Below are positions 17,827 through 26,543 of a stretch of DNA of 64,000 nt, piece by piece (within the stretch, counting starts at the first letter, position 1; every line of letters starts with the position of its first letter). The DNA is taken from assembly GCA_014237395.1 (NCBI GenBank), contig JABZFP010000005.1:1-64000 (forward strand), given 5' to 3'. The translations under genes were made by a program, and so were the position numbers. Origin of the DNA: Desulfobacteraceae bacterium (GTDB lineage: Bacteria > Desulfobacterota > Desulfobacteria > Desulfobacterales > UBA5852). The notes beneath the pieces are model-generated. The model made no database searches. It had not been told where the DNA came from and saw nothing but the letters and a program-made list of their open reading frames with translations.

Positions 17827-19338
17827 ATGATCGACAATTCTGTCCTGGATCACATTTTAGGCCATAACGACAAGTTGCCGACCCTGCCCGGCATCGCTCT
17901 CAAGATCCTGGAGGCGGTCCAGAAGGAACGCCCGGACCTGAAAGAAATCGGCGAGATCCTGGCCACCGACCCGCCCCTCAGTGCCGAAGTCCTGCGTCTC
18001 ATCAATTCATCGCTTTACGCCCTGCCCCGCAAGGTGACGTCGGTATTCCACGCGGTCAACATGCTCGGTCTCAATACCGTTAAAAACCTGGCGCTCAGCT
18101 TTGCCTTGATCAAACAGACGCGCAGTACGGAAGATGAGCAATTCGATTATCCCCTATTTTGGAAAAGTTCCCTCACGGCAGCGGTGTCCGCGCGTTTGAT
18201 TGCCCAGGAAGTAGCGCCAAAGGTGTCCGAAGATGCCTTTTTCATCGGCCTGCTGCACGATATGGGAATGCTGACCCTGGCCCGTTGTATGCCCGACCAG
18301 TATAGCCTCATTGTCGGTGAAACAGCACGGGACGCGTGTCCCCGGCAGGATGCCGAAAGCCAGATCCTCGGGTTCGATCATATGGTCGTGGGCCAATATC
18401 TTCTCGGTTCATGGGGGCTTCCGCCACATTTCTGCTTGCCCGTTTCCTGCCACCACGACCCCCAGAAACTCGAAACCGCCGATGCCGAAGCACTAAAAAT
18501 GAGTCGGATCCTGCACCTGGCGACGCTATACATGGAGTTGTTCCTAGGCGACCAGCAGAATCCCAATCTGGGCCTGATCGACCATTTCGCAGGGCAATAC
18601 GGGTTTAAAGCAAGACTCGATGTCGATGATGTCGGCACGCGCATTCTCGACCAGACCCGGCAAATCTTCCCATTTTTTGAGCTTACCCTGAAAAATGAAG
18701 CCGACTACCTTGAGATTGTCGACCGGGCACGGGCCGAATTGATTCATGTATCCAGTAATTTCATCGATCAGCTGCTGGAACAACAGCAGCAAATCCAGCA
18801 ATTACGGCGCCAGGCCACTCACGACGGGTTGACCCAGTTGATGAATTACCAGTTTTTTCATGAAACCCTGGGACGCGAAATGGCCCGGGCAAAACGAAGC
18901 CAGATGCCGCTGACGGTCATTATGGCCGACATCGATCGTTTCAAGGGGGTCAACGATACCCATGGCCACCTGGCAGGCGATCAGGCCTTGAAAACCGTGG
19001 CCGAGCACCTCAAAACCAGCCTGAGGGAAACGGATTGCATTGCCCGCTACGGTGGTGAAGAATTCGCCATGATCCTGTTCAATACGCAGCCGGAGGATGC
19101 CCTGATGGTGGCGGACAGGGTTCGCGAAACCCTCAGTGATGTACCGATCCAGTTCGGAAACCAGACTTTCCAAATCACCATGAGTCTTGGCATTGCCACG
19201 ATGTATCCCGATGATGCCCTTAGCCGGGAAGAACTGATCGACCTGGCGGACAAAGCCCTCTACCGGGCCAAATCCGCCGGTCGCAATTGCTGCCGCATCT
19301 TCCATTCTGCGGCGACCGGTATCGCCATGGCGTCGTAG
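17827..19338 (+). CDS. HDOD domain / diguanylate cyclase (GGDEF) protein
   Basis: A 503-residue cytosolic signalling protein. The N-terminal HDOD domain spans about 10-210 (LPTLPGIALKILEAVQ, DPPLSAEVLRLINS). It is followed by a helical linker with a Gln-rich coiled coil near 320 and a C-terminal GGDEF domain. The catalytic motif is intact as GGEEF (409-413). The inhibitory RxxD site is present five residues before it (R400-D403), so the enzyme should make c-di-GMP and be subject to product inhibition. The start at 17827 gives the family N-terminus; an in-frame ATG at 17761 is possible, but neither has a strong Shine-Dalgarno. A sigma-28-like promoter lies upstream. Confidence 0.9.
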   Translation: MIDNSVLDHILGHNDKLPTLPGIALKILEAVQKERPDLKEIGEILATDPPLSAEVLRLINSSLYALPRKVTSVFHAVNMLGLNTVKNLALSFALIKQTRSTEDEQFDYPLFWKSSLTAAVSARLIAQEVAPKVSEDAFFIGLLHDMGMLTLARCMPDQYSLIVGETARDACPRQDAESQILGFDHMVVGQYLLGSWGLPPHFCLPVSCHHDPQKLETADAEALKMSRILHLATLYMELFLGDQQNPNLGLIDHFAGQYGFKARLDVDDVGTRILDQTRQIFPFFELTLKNEADYLEIVDRARAELIHVSSNFIDQLLEQQQQIQQLRRQATHDGLTQLMNYQFFHETLGREMARAKRSQMPLTVIMADIDRFKGVNDTHGHLAGDQALKTVAEHLKTSLRETDCIARYGGEEFAMILFNTQPEDALMVADRVRETLSDVPIQFGNQTFQITMSLGIATMYPDDALSREELIDLADKALYRAKSAGRNCCRIFHSAATGIAMAS

Positions 19339-19409
19339 TCGAAGGCTTGACCTTCTCCCCCCGCGCCTTAACTTTGCCTGAACCGATACCTTAAACCAGG
19401 CAAAGAACC

Positions 19410-20102
19410 ATGAACAAACCCCATAGAATAAACTGGTTTGTCGTCGCCACTATAGCGCTGGCAGTGGTGATGACCACAGCGCCATCCCTTTTGGCCGGAG
19501 AACCACCGGTTTCCGGGCGGCTCGTTGACGGGTTCCGGATTCTGAGCGTTGTTGAGACCGATACACCTCTCCAGTGGACCGTCTATCGCGGCGACTACAT
19601 CAAATTTGAATTGCCGGCATCCGGCGGGCCCTTCATTTTGAGCGTTCCCGCCCTCGGCATCCAGCAGTCGTTGACAGGCGATGAAACGGCCGCGCCCTAT
19701 TTCAAAATGAAACAAAGCGGCCGCTTTGCCGTGACGCTCGGAAACCGGGAAGGCGTGCTGCAGGTGGTGGACTTCCACCCGGCCAACTACCGGGAGATGA
19801 CGGCTGTCCAGGCCGCCGATTTTATCGCCCGGATGGACCCTCTCATCCTGGATGTCCGCACGCCGGGGGAATTCAAGCGCGGCCATCTGCCCCACGCGGT
19901 GCTGATACCGGTGCAGGAACTCCAGCACCGCATCGCCGAACTGTCCGCTTATCGACAAAAAGACATTCTCATCTACTGCGCCACCGGCAACCGCAGCACG
20001 GTGGCCTCCAAGATTCTGATCGATCAGGGATTTACGCGCATTGCCAACATGCGCTACGGCATCGCGGACTGGCAGCAGCGGAAGTACCCGGTCGTTCGGT
20101 AA
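19410..20102 (+). CDS. Exported rhodanese-like domain protein
   Basis: A 230-residue protein with an N-terminal signal or anchor (about residues 10-30), a beta-rich domain of unknown type (about 35-125) that may be cupredoxin-like, and a C-terminal rhodanese domain (about 130-228). The rhodanese loop is YCATGNRS with the catalytic Cys present, and DVRTPGEFKRGHLPHA is the usual first motif. Likely a periplasmic sulfur-transfer or sulfide/thiosulfate-related protein; the substrate is unknown. It is followed by a strong terminator. Confidence 0.88.
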   Translation: MNKPHRINWFVVATIALAVVMTTAPSLLAGEPPVSGRLVDGFRILSVVETDTPLQWTVYRGDYIKFELPASGGPFILSVPALGIQQSLTGDETAAPYFKMKQSGRFAVTLGNREGVLQVVDFHPANYREMTAVQAADFIARMDPLILDVRTPGEFKRGHLPHAVLIPVQELQHRIAELSAYRQKDILIYCATGNRSTVASKILIDQGFTRIANMRYGIADWQQRKYPVVR

Positions 20103-20224
20103 GCGGCGATTGATAATTTGGGACGGCGGCGGAAGTTGTGGCCCTTATCTTCCAGTCCGATTTGATCAGGAGAGGCGAAAAATAGCTTGGAAATTAGTCT
20201 TTCTGGGTAAGAGAGCTTGATAGC

Positions 20225-20268
20225 AAAGGGCATCGTTCCACAGCAAGCCTTGGAACGATGCCCTTTTT
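20225..20268 (+). terminator. Strong rho-independent terminator
   Basis: Perfect 16-bp stem AAAGGGCATCGTTCCA / TGGAACGATGCCCTTT with a 10-base loop and a five-T run. It lies between the convergent rhodanese gene and the large secreted protein gene and can serve both, with the better T-tract on the plus strand. Confidence 0.92.
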
Positions 20269-20295
20269 ATTTACAACTGCATATTTTTATACGGT

Positions 20296-23200
20296 TTAGT
20301 TGGCTGAAACACCACCGCCGGCTCCTTCACCGAAATCCCAGCCAAATGTTTCGGAGATGTAGTCGTCGATCCACCACACCCGGCGGGCCATGGCGTCGGA
20401 CTCGACCAGTTCAGTCTTGTCCTTCTTGTCCTTGTCGTCTTTGTCGTCCTTGACCTTCGAGTCGTCAATGAGGGCCTGGGCCCAGGCAGCATACATGAAC
20501 TCGCCGCCCGGATTGGCGGCCAGACTGGCCTCGCTGGCCTCCAGGCCCGGCGTACCCTGCTCCAATTGGTCGAACTCGTTGCAGAACCCGGAACCGATCA
20601 GTTCTTCCGGAACATCCTGATCATGGGGATCCGAGGGGTAGCAGACGCTGAGGTCGGTTTCCTCCGCCCAGACCTGGTAGTCGTCGCCGAAATTCACGGC
20701 GCGGCTGTAGAACAGGTCCAGAGGCTCGGGTTCGCCCTCGGCCGTGGTGGTGTTGTCGCCGGTCTCGAACACGATGAAATAGCGCGACGGGTCACGCACG
20801 TCTTCGCTGCCGCTTTCGAGGTCATAGTTGGGGATGTCGATCCCGAACGGGTCGGCGGTAATCGTCGACGCCGTCTTTGCGTATCTAGGGTCCAAAGTAG
20901 TGATCCGCATGGACTTGTGCTGGGTCACATTGCGGGCCTGCTCGAACGCGCCGGCCTCGTAGTCGTAGCACACCCGCGGCTCGATGAGGTCCCCCTCGGC
21001 CTGAGTCTCTGTGCTCCGATAGGTCTCACAGCTCACTGTGCCGTCACCGGAGTACGCCTGCTCGTCACTGGCCGTGAACGATGCCGGCAGTGTGGTCCAA
21101 GTCTGGGCGCCATCGAACGAGCGACGGATATAAAGCTCGTAGCGGTCGTGGCCCACCGTGTTGAGCCGCCAGTTCGGCGACCAGGCGTACAGCATCATCA
21201 CTAAGTCCCCGTCCAGGAAGCCCCGGTGCCCTTTGGCCACCTCGTACGGGTTGTACCAGGACTGGTCGTCGAAGGTGTTCAGGTTTTGAGTGCAGTCGAG
21301 GCCCTCCGCCGTGCCGTCAGGGCATTGGTGCCAGGTCAAGACCTTGGTGGTGTCGCCTTCACCCTGGACCACGCCCCGCAGAAACGGATTGGTGTCGCTC
21401 GCTCCGAATTCGTCGATGACCGGCAGGTCGACATCGCCGCCGTCCTGCGAGTCAGTAGCCGTGTCGGGGATCGTGGCCGACATGTTGATGGCCGGATCGA
21501 GGCACAGGCCACCCGGATAGTAGGGATTCGTTCCGTCTTCAAAATCGGCCCAGTTCGAACAGACCAAGTTACGGAAAGCGTAGGGATTGCCGTCGTCCAG
21601 CGTCCAGTCGTCCGGGATGACGATCCGGCGCGACATGACGTCAGCCGGGCCGCCCTGGTTCATCTGCCCCTGCTTCCAAGTGGGCAGCGCAAGGAGTCCG
21701 GAGATAGATGCCTGTGCCGCCGAGATCCCCTGGACGAGCATGCTTCCCCGTCGGGCGATCTCGGTGTTATAGAGCGGGAAGCCGTACTCGCCGTAGTTCA
21801 GATCGACCGCGGTGTCCAACTCCGGGAGAAACTCACCAGTCGTCCAGTCGATCTCCGGCTGGTTGAGCATGTGTCCGTGGAAGGTCAGGTTAGCCACCAG
21901 GCCGTCGACCGGGTCGAGGGCCAGGTCGTCGGTGAGCGACATGCTGAAGGTGTGGTACCACTGGTTCTTGCCGATGTCCCAGGCGATGCACTCCTTCTCG
22001 TCTTCGGCGGTGCAGAGTGTCTCGCTCGGCAGACCGGTCGGCACGCCGTCGAGCAGGGCCGGGTCGTACAGCGCCCTGCCCAATCCCTTGTCTTCCTCGA
22101 GCTGTACCACGACGAATGCACTGTCGGTCGCCCCGTCGTTGTCGGAATCGTAGCCGAACAGGTTAAGACGGGCACGTGTTGCCGCAGTGTTGCCCACCAG
22201 CGGGACGGCCTGGGTTCCGTCGGCGTTCTCCGGCACGCACACCGGGCTCAGGGTACCATCCCGGCCGGTCGGGATCTCGACGATGGCCGCGCACATGTCC
22301 TTGAGACCATAGGCCATCGCATCCTCGGCGCTCTCATCCGGGAACATGCCTTCCGGTACATCGGGAAGCTCGTCGGCCGACCCGTAGCAGTATGGCGCCG
22401 GGTTGTCGATGTTGCACTTGGCGTTGTCGGTGAGCGGCATCGGCATGGCGAACGGAACGAAGACCTTCGGCTTCTGCGTGATGTCGTTGACCGATTCCGC
22501 TGTGTACTCGGCGAAGGTCATGGACGTCACGCCGGTCTCGTCGTAAGGACTCTGCACAACGTCGAAATTATCCCATTCGATGTAGCTGTACCAAACATCA
22601 GTCTGGCTGTTGCCGATGGCGCCGCTCCAGCCTTCGCCCGGGCCCAATCCCTGGCCGGGCCGCAGGCCATCGGGATCTTCCTGCCAGGTGATGGCAAAAC
22701 CGGCACCCTCAACGCCCTTGACCTCGACACGGTTGACGTCACGGCGCCCCGAGGTCAGCCGCTCGGCCTTGAACCAACGCATGTAGGTCGACTCCTCCGC
22801 CTCGGTCCGCGGGTCGTCTCCCTGAACAAGCTTGCCGCGGGCGGTCCACAGGCAGTTGTAGGGCACCTCGCCGACTGCGTGGTTCAGCTCCCATTTGTCC
22901 TCGGCATAGTCCACCGAGCCCTGCTGGCCGGCCACCCGATACATGTCGACCAGGTACAGGTCGTCCGGTGAGGCCGTGCCGAGGTCGATGCCGAGATACG
23001 CGGCGATCGCCTCGCGTCGGGCGATCGCCTCCTCGGAGTCGAGCGAGTAGTTGGGCTGGCCGCTCGAGCAGTACCGGCTCGGCCATGCCACGACAACGTT
23101 CTCGCCGGCCACGGCGTGGAAAATGTTGACCACGTCGCCCGGGTACGCTCCCTTGGTGTCCTTGAACAACTTGATGTCCGAGCGGATCACGTCGCTCGAG

Positions 23201-23625
23201 GACTCAGTCGCCGATTCGGACAGGTTGGTGTTCTTCCAGGTCTCGCCGTCGTCCAGGCTGATGGCGCCGTAGGCGTCACGCAAGCCGTGGCCTACGAACC
23301 CGACTTCATCGACGTGTTCGACCGGGCCGTTGATGTAGACCCCGACCAGTGGTTTGGCAGCACTCCTCGTATCCTCCAGAACGTTGTCGACGTTATAATA
23401 TTCAAGGCCTTCCGCATAGATGGTGCCGTTAGCTGCCTGGGCCGGCACGTAGAACTTCATCATCTGGATAAATGCGTGCTCGTTCTCAGGAAGGGGCTTC
23501 TCGACATTACCCCCCTCGTGGGACATGCTCTTCGACACCCTGAAACCGTCATCGGCCAATGCACCGCCGGCCGCCAAGAGGGCTGCAAGGGTCAGGGTTA
23601 ACGCGATCAACAATCGTTTCTTCAT
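20296..23625 (-). CDS. Large secreted protein, choice-of-anchor O-like
   Basis: A 1109-residue exported protein with a clear signal peptide (KKRLLIALTLTLAALL, then GGALADDG). The rest has no membrane segment, is acidic and rich in Asp/Trp/Tyr, and contains sialidase/BNR-like phrases (ISLDDGETWKN, RRSFDGAQTWTTLP), suggesting beta-propeller blades. Near the C-terminus is a low-complexity lysine/aspartate stretch (DDKDDKDKKDK). The sequence resembles the uncharacterised 'choice-of-anchor O' family, but no recognisable sorting signal (LPXTG, PEP-CTERM) is visible at the C-terminus here. The start at 23625 was chosen for the signal peptide and the AAGGAGG just upstream; the frame continues open 68 codons further but without a signal. 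It stands alone. Confidence 0.7.
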   Translation of the reverse strand: MKKRLLIALTLTLAALLAAGGALADDGFRVSKSMSHEGGNVEKPLPENEHAFIQMMKFYVPAQAANGTIYAEGLEYYNVDNVLEDTRSAAKPLVGVYINGPVEHVDEVGFVGHGLRDAYGAISLDDGETWKNTNLSESATESSSDVIRSDIKLFKDTKGAYPGDVVNIFHAVAGENVVVAWPSRYCSSGQPNYSLDSEEAIARREAIAAYLGIDLGTASPDDLYLVDMYRVAGQQGSVDYAEDKWELNHAVGEVPYNCLWTARGKLVQGDDPRTEAEESTYMRWFKAERLTSGRRDVNRVEVKGVEGAGFAITWQEDPDGLRPGQGLGPGEGWSGAIGNSQTDVWYSYIEWDNFDVVQSPYDETGVTSMTFAEYTAESVNDITQKPKVFVPFAMPMPLTDNAKCNIDNPAPYCYGSADELPDVPEGMFPDESAEDAMAYGLKDMCAAIVEIPTGRDGTLSPVCVPENADGTQAVPLVGNTAATRARLNLFGYDSDNDGATDSAFVVVQLEEDKGLGRALYDPALLDGVPTGLPSETLCTAEDEKECIAWDIGKNQWYHTFSMSLTDDLALDPVDGLVANLTFHGHMLNQPEIDWTTGEFLPELDTAVDLNYGEYGFPLYNTEIARRGSMLVQGISAAQASISGLLALPTWKQGQMNQGGPADVMSRRIVIPDDWTLDDGNPYAFRNLVCSNWADFEDGTNPYYPGGLCLDPAINMSATIPDTATDSQDGGDVDLPVIDEFGASDTNPFLRGVVQGEGDTTKVLTWHQCPDGTAEGLDCTQNLNTFDDQSWYNPYEVAKGHRGFLDGDLVMMLYAWSPNWRLNTVGHDRYELYIRRSFDGAQTWTTLPASFTASDEQAYSGDGTVSCETYRSTETQAEGDLIEPRVCYDYEAGAFEQARNVTQHKSMRITTLDPRYAKTASTITADPFGIDIPNYDLESGSEDVRDPSRYFIVFETGDNTTTAEGEPEPLDLFYSRAVNFGDDYQVWAEETDLSVCYPSDPHDQDVPEELIGSGFCNEFDQLEQGTPGLEASEASLAANPGGEFMYAAWAQALIDDSKVKDDKDDKDKKDKTELVESDAMARRVWWIDDYISETFGWDFGEGAGGGVSAN

Positions 23626-24282
23626 GGTGTCATCCTCCTTTTCTTGAATGCCTGTGTATAGATGCCTGTCACGTCCTCCAAAAACCCGGATTTCCCTTAA
23701 ACAGCACCTTTTAACAGGGGCCATTTCCTCGTTCGTACCCCTATCGGGCACGGGAGAGCGACGACACCGCCGGAAGGGTCTCAACATAGCCTGGACCTTT
23801 CCGTACGGTGCGATTTTTGCGCGGAGCATGTGTTAACGGATGGAAATCCGTTACCCTGTAAGAAATTATTTTCGCAAAAGGTGTGCCAAAAGCTGGAGAT
23901 CGGCCTAAATCAAAGGGCTCTGACCGATATCCTTACATTAATCCGCCAGGAAAACAGGCGGGTCAGAACGCCGCACTGTTTAATCGATTAACAGCTGCTA
24001 ATTTACACGTTAACATGGTTGTTAACAGGTTTAAGATCGAAGGGGATTGGGTCTGGTGGGGTTGTCTGGCCGATTGCCAGGCATACAATCAGGAGGACGG
24101 ACAAGCGCCGGATAGGGGGGACGCATCAGCTCGTCAGGCCTTTCGAGGTGACAGAACCGTATGGCCTCGCGTTAGTAGCGGCCGGATGCGTAATCCCGAC
24201 CGAGCATCGGGGCAATTCGAGCCTGTCAGCGGTAACCGACCATAACGCTGAGTCGGGATCGGTCCCGGCGGAACCGATATGA
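23626..24282. other. Gene-free stretch with operator-like palindromes
   Basis: No convincing gene on either strand. It holds the upstream region of the large secreted protein. A perfect 8-bp inverted repeat TAACGGAT-ggaa-ATCCGTTA lies at 23834-23853, and two GTTAAC sites six bases apart lie at 24009-24026. Either could bind a regulator. Base composition falls towards AT around 23860-24030 compared with the flanks. Confidence 0.4.
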
Positions 24283-25512
24283 TCAGGCGTCCTCGCCCAT
24301 CTTCCATCGCAAGACGGCGAACCAGAGGGCGGCCAGGGTCTGCAATACCAGCAGGAGCCCGAACCCGGCCCGGTATCCTTCCGGGGCGTAACCGGCCAGG
24401 GTGTTGGGCCACTGATCGATGACCGCCCCCACGCCCCACTGGGCACAGAAGGCCGCGATAAACACCAGCAGGTTCAGGCCGGTATTGACCCGCCCGGCCA
24501 GATCGGCCGGGAAACGCTGGGACAAGTCGGCGTAGACCAGGATGCCGCTGGTGCCGGAGAACCCGAAGACCACCCAGAGCAACATGGGGGGCAGGTGCCA
24601 CCCCATCATGATGACGGCCTGGCAGAACATGAAGAGCAGCATGCCCACGCCCGCCACCGCCATGGGGCGGATGCCGGCCCGGCTCAGCCGCTCGGCCACG
24701 ACCCCCATGAAGAGGTACCCCACCACCATGGACGCTGCGGTGCCCAGGAGAACGGTGGCCACCGGCCCCCGGTCCAGCCCGCCCACGTCCCTCAGCCAGG
24801 GGCCCGCCCACAGACTCTGCAGGGCCATGAAGGTGGCCTGGGAAAGAGTCGCCCAGGGTGCGGCCCGCCAGAAGACCATACTGGAAAAGATCTGCCGCAC
24901 GCCGCGCCCCTGGTCGCGCAGCGAAGTGCGCCGCGCCGTCGCCGGTTTGTCGGGCACCACCATCCAGACGGCAGCCGCCACGATCAGCGTCAATACGGTC
25001 AGGCCGGCAAACAGGCCCCGCCAGTCGGTCACCGACAGCAGGGCTTCCACCGGTGCGGTGGCCGACATGGCGCCAAGTCCGCCGGAGGCCATCTGGATGC
25101 CGTTGACCAGCGGCAGCTGGTTTCGGGGAAACCACTCCACGAAGGCCTTGAAGGCCGCCATCAGGCAGGCCGACACGCCGAAGCCGATCAGGGCCCGGCC
25201 CACGACGAGTTCCGCCAGGGAGTTGCCGCGGGCGAACAGGAAAGCACCGCCCGCGGCAAATAGCAGCAACAGGGCCTCGATGCGCCGCGGGCCGAAACGG
25301 TCCAGCAAAACGCCCAGAGGCAGCTGGGCCGATGCGAAGGCGATGAAGTAGGCGGCCGTCAGAAGACCCAGGGCCGAGGGATCGATACCGAGATCCATGG
25401 CCAGATTGGGGGCGATAACCGCATTCACAGCCCGGTAGAGGTAGGAGAGAAAATAGCCGCCGGCAAAGGGCAGGAAGATGCGCAGATGAAGGGCGAGGGA
25501 AGATTTTCTCAT
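24283..25512 (-). CDS. MFS transporter
   Basis: A 409-residue inner-membrane transporter of the major facilitator superfamily with about twelve hydrophobic segments. The loop between helices 2 and 3 carries the family motif as GVLLDRFGPRRIEA, and the N-terminal helix reads GGYFLSYLYRAVNAVIAPNLA, as in nitrate/oxalate/sugar-phosphate-like MFS groups. Substrate is unknown. A broken gene remnant lies immediately upstream on the same strand. Confidence 0.88.
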   Translation of the reverse strand: MRKSSLALHLRIFLPFAGGYFLSYLYRAVNAVIAPNLAMDLGIDPSALGLLTAAYFIAFASAQLPLGVLLDRFGPRRIEALLLLFAAGGAFLFARGNSLAELVVGRALIGFGVSACLMAAFKAFVEWFPRNQLPLVNGIQMASGGLGAMSATAPVEALLSVTDWRGLFAGLTVLTLIVAAAVWMVVPDKPATARRTSLRDQGRGVRQIFSSMVFWRAAPWATLSQATFMALQSLWAGPWLRDVGGLDRGPVATVLLGTAASMVVGYLFMGVVAERLSRAGIRPMAVAGVGMLLFMFCQAVIMMGWHLPPMLLWVVFGFSGTSGILVYADLSQRFPADLAGRVNTGLNLLVFIAAFCAQWGVGAVIDQWPNTLAGYAPEGYRAGFGLLLVLQTLAALWFAVLRWKMGEDA

Positions 25513-25586
25513 CGGGTGGTTTCCATTGTACTGGATTGGGGCGTCATCGTTCTGTCGGACAGCCTGCCGGGCGTCGGCGGGCGGAT

Positions 25587-25841
25587 CTATTCCTCAAAGG
25601 ACAGCGGCACATAGAGACCGTTGCCCATGTAGACGGCCAGGCCCATGAAGCGCTCCTGGGCGTCGTAAAACTCGGCCACATCGCCATGGGTCCTCCCCGG
25701 ATCGACATAATCCGGATCGCAGGCGCTCCGCAAGTCAAAAGGAAATCCGGCCAGGCCGGTGAGCGCTGTTCGCAGGTGCGGCGCTGAGAATGGGTCTTGA
25801 CGCGGGCGGTCACAATATCCATATATAGTAGTTAATGGTCC
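25587..25841 (-). pseudogene. Possible 3' remnant of a gene without a start codon
   Basis: An 84-codon open stretch ending in TAG (25587-25589) that reads like real protein (TALTGLAGFPFDLRSA, DPDYVDPGRTHGDVAEF, ERFMGLAVYMGNGLYVPLS). It lacks ATG, GTG or TTG at its 5' end, and the upstream boundary is an in-frame TAG at 25842-25844. The only ATG nearby (25820-25822) opens a different frame, so a frameshift or 5' truncation would explain it. Family not recognised. It lies 75 bp upstream of the MFS gene on the same strand. Confidence 0.4.
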
Positions 25842-25984
25842 CTATTCCCGCTGCCTCCACGCCATTTGAAAAACAGGCTTTGGGTTCCAGATCACGGCGG
25901 CCGCGCCATTCAAGGCCGGTTCGCATGTTCGTTTCAGATTTTCATCTCGCCCATCAACGCTCTTTAACGTGAAAGGAGATTCCC

Positions 25985-26371
25985 ATGTCACTGCCAAGGT
26001 GTCGTGTCCGCATCATTTTTCTTTTGGCCGCCTTGCTAATCCTTATCGCGGGTTGCGCTACGGTGCGCTTCACATCCACCGGGGAGTCCTACCCAGCCCA
26101 CGCGGGGGCGGTCAAGATTTTGAAAGCCTACCCGGAGGATGGCGGCTACGATGAAATCGGGTGGGTGTCCGCCGACGGGGACTTCAACACACCCTGGTCG
26201 GAGCTGCTGGGCCTGATGCAGAAAGAAGCCGCCTCCCACGGCGCCAATGCGATCGTCATCGAAGAAAAATTCACGACCCAATTGGATACCCCCCAGTACA
26301 GTGTCGGCGTGAACCAGCAAAATGACGTACGCTCGGTGACGGCGGTTGCGATTCGGGTGAAGAATCTCTGA
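25985..26371 (+). CDS. Small lipoprotein of unknown function
   Basis: A 128-residue protein with a lipoprotein signal peptide (IIFLLAALLILIAGC; lipidated Cys at about 24) and a compact alpha/beta domain (VKILKAYPEDGGYDEIGWV, MQKEAASHGANAIVIEEK). The GANAIV phrase is reminiscent of small YbjQ/RcsF-like or DUF4156-like domains, which share this helix-strand step, but I cannot assign it. AAAGGAG precedes the ATG. It appears monocistronic. Confidence 0.75.
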   Translation: MSLPRCRVRIIFLLAALLILIAGCATVRFTSTGESYPAHAGAVKILKAYPEDGGYDEIGWVSADGDFNTPWSELLGLMQKEAASHGANAIVIEEKFTTQLDTPQYSVGVNQQNDVRSVTAVAIRVKNL

Positions 26372-26543
26372 ATCCTTCCGCAGTCCAAAGGAAAAACCCG
26401 CCTGGACTGCCTGTCGGCCGAACGATAGGTGATCTGTTGCCAATTATTTTGCTATCTGATAACCATTCCTAAAAGGAATACCCCCCGGCACCTGCCCGTT
26501 GGGGGAAGATGCACCCACCTGAATCGCCAAAGCGAGGTACCCC

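Noticed and set aside
21226..22971. 581-codon plus-strand open frame opposite the large secreted protein
   Set aside because: Valine/arginine/glycine-rich shadow translation. The minus-strand product has a signal peptide, a Shine-Dalgarno and coherent domains.
24019..24282. 87-codon plus-strand frame in the gene-free stretch before the MFS gene
   Set aside because: No ribosome-binding site and composition unlike neighbouring genes.
25544..25822. ATG-started frame overlapping the start-less remnant
   Set aside because: Its translation is Arg/Ser/Pro-rich shadow wording, whereas the other frame reads like a real protein.
26380..26410. GCAGTCCA/TGGACTGC inverted repeat after the small lipoprotein gene
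   Set aside because: Long loop and no T-run; could be chance or a weak terminator.
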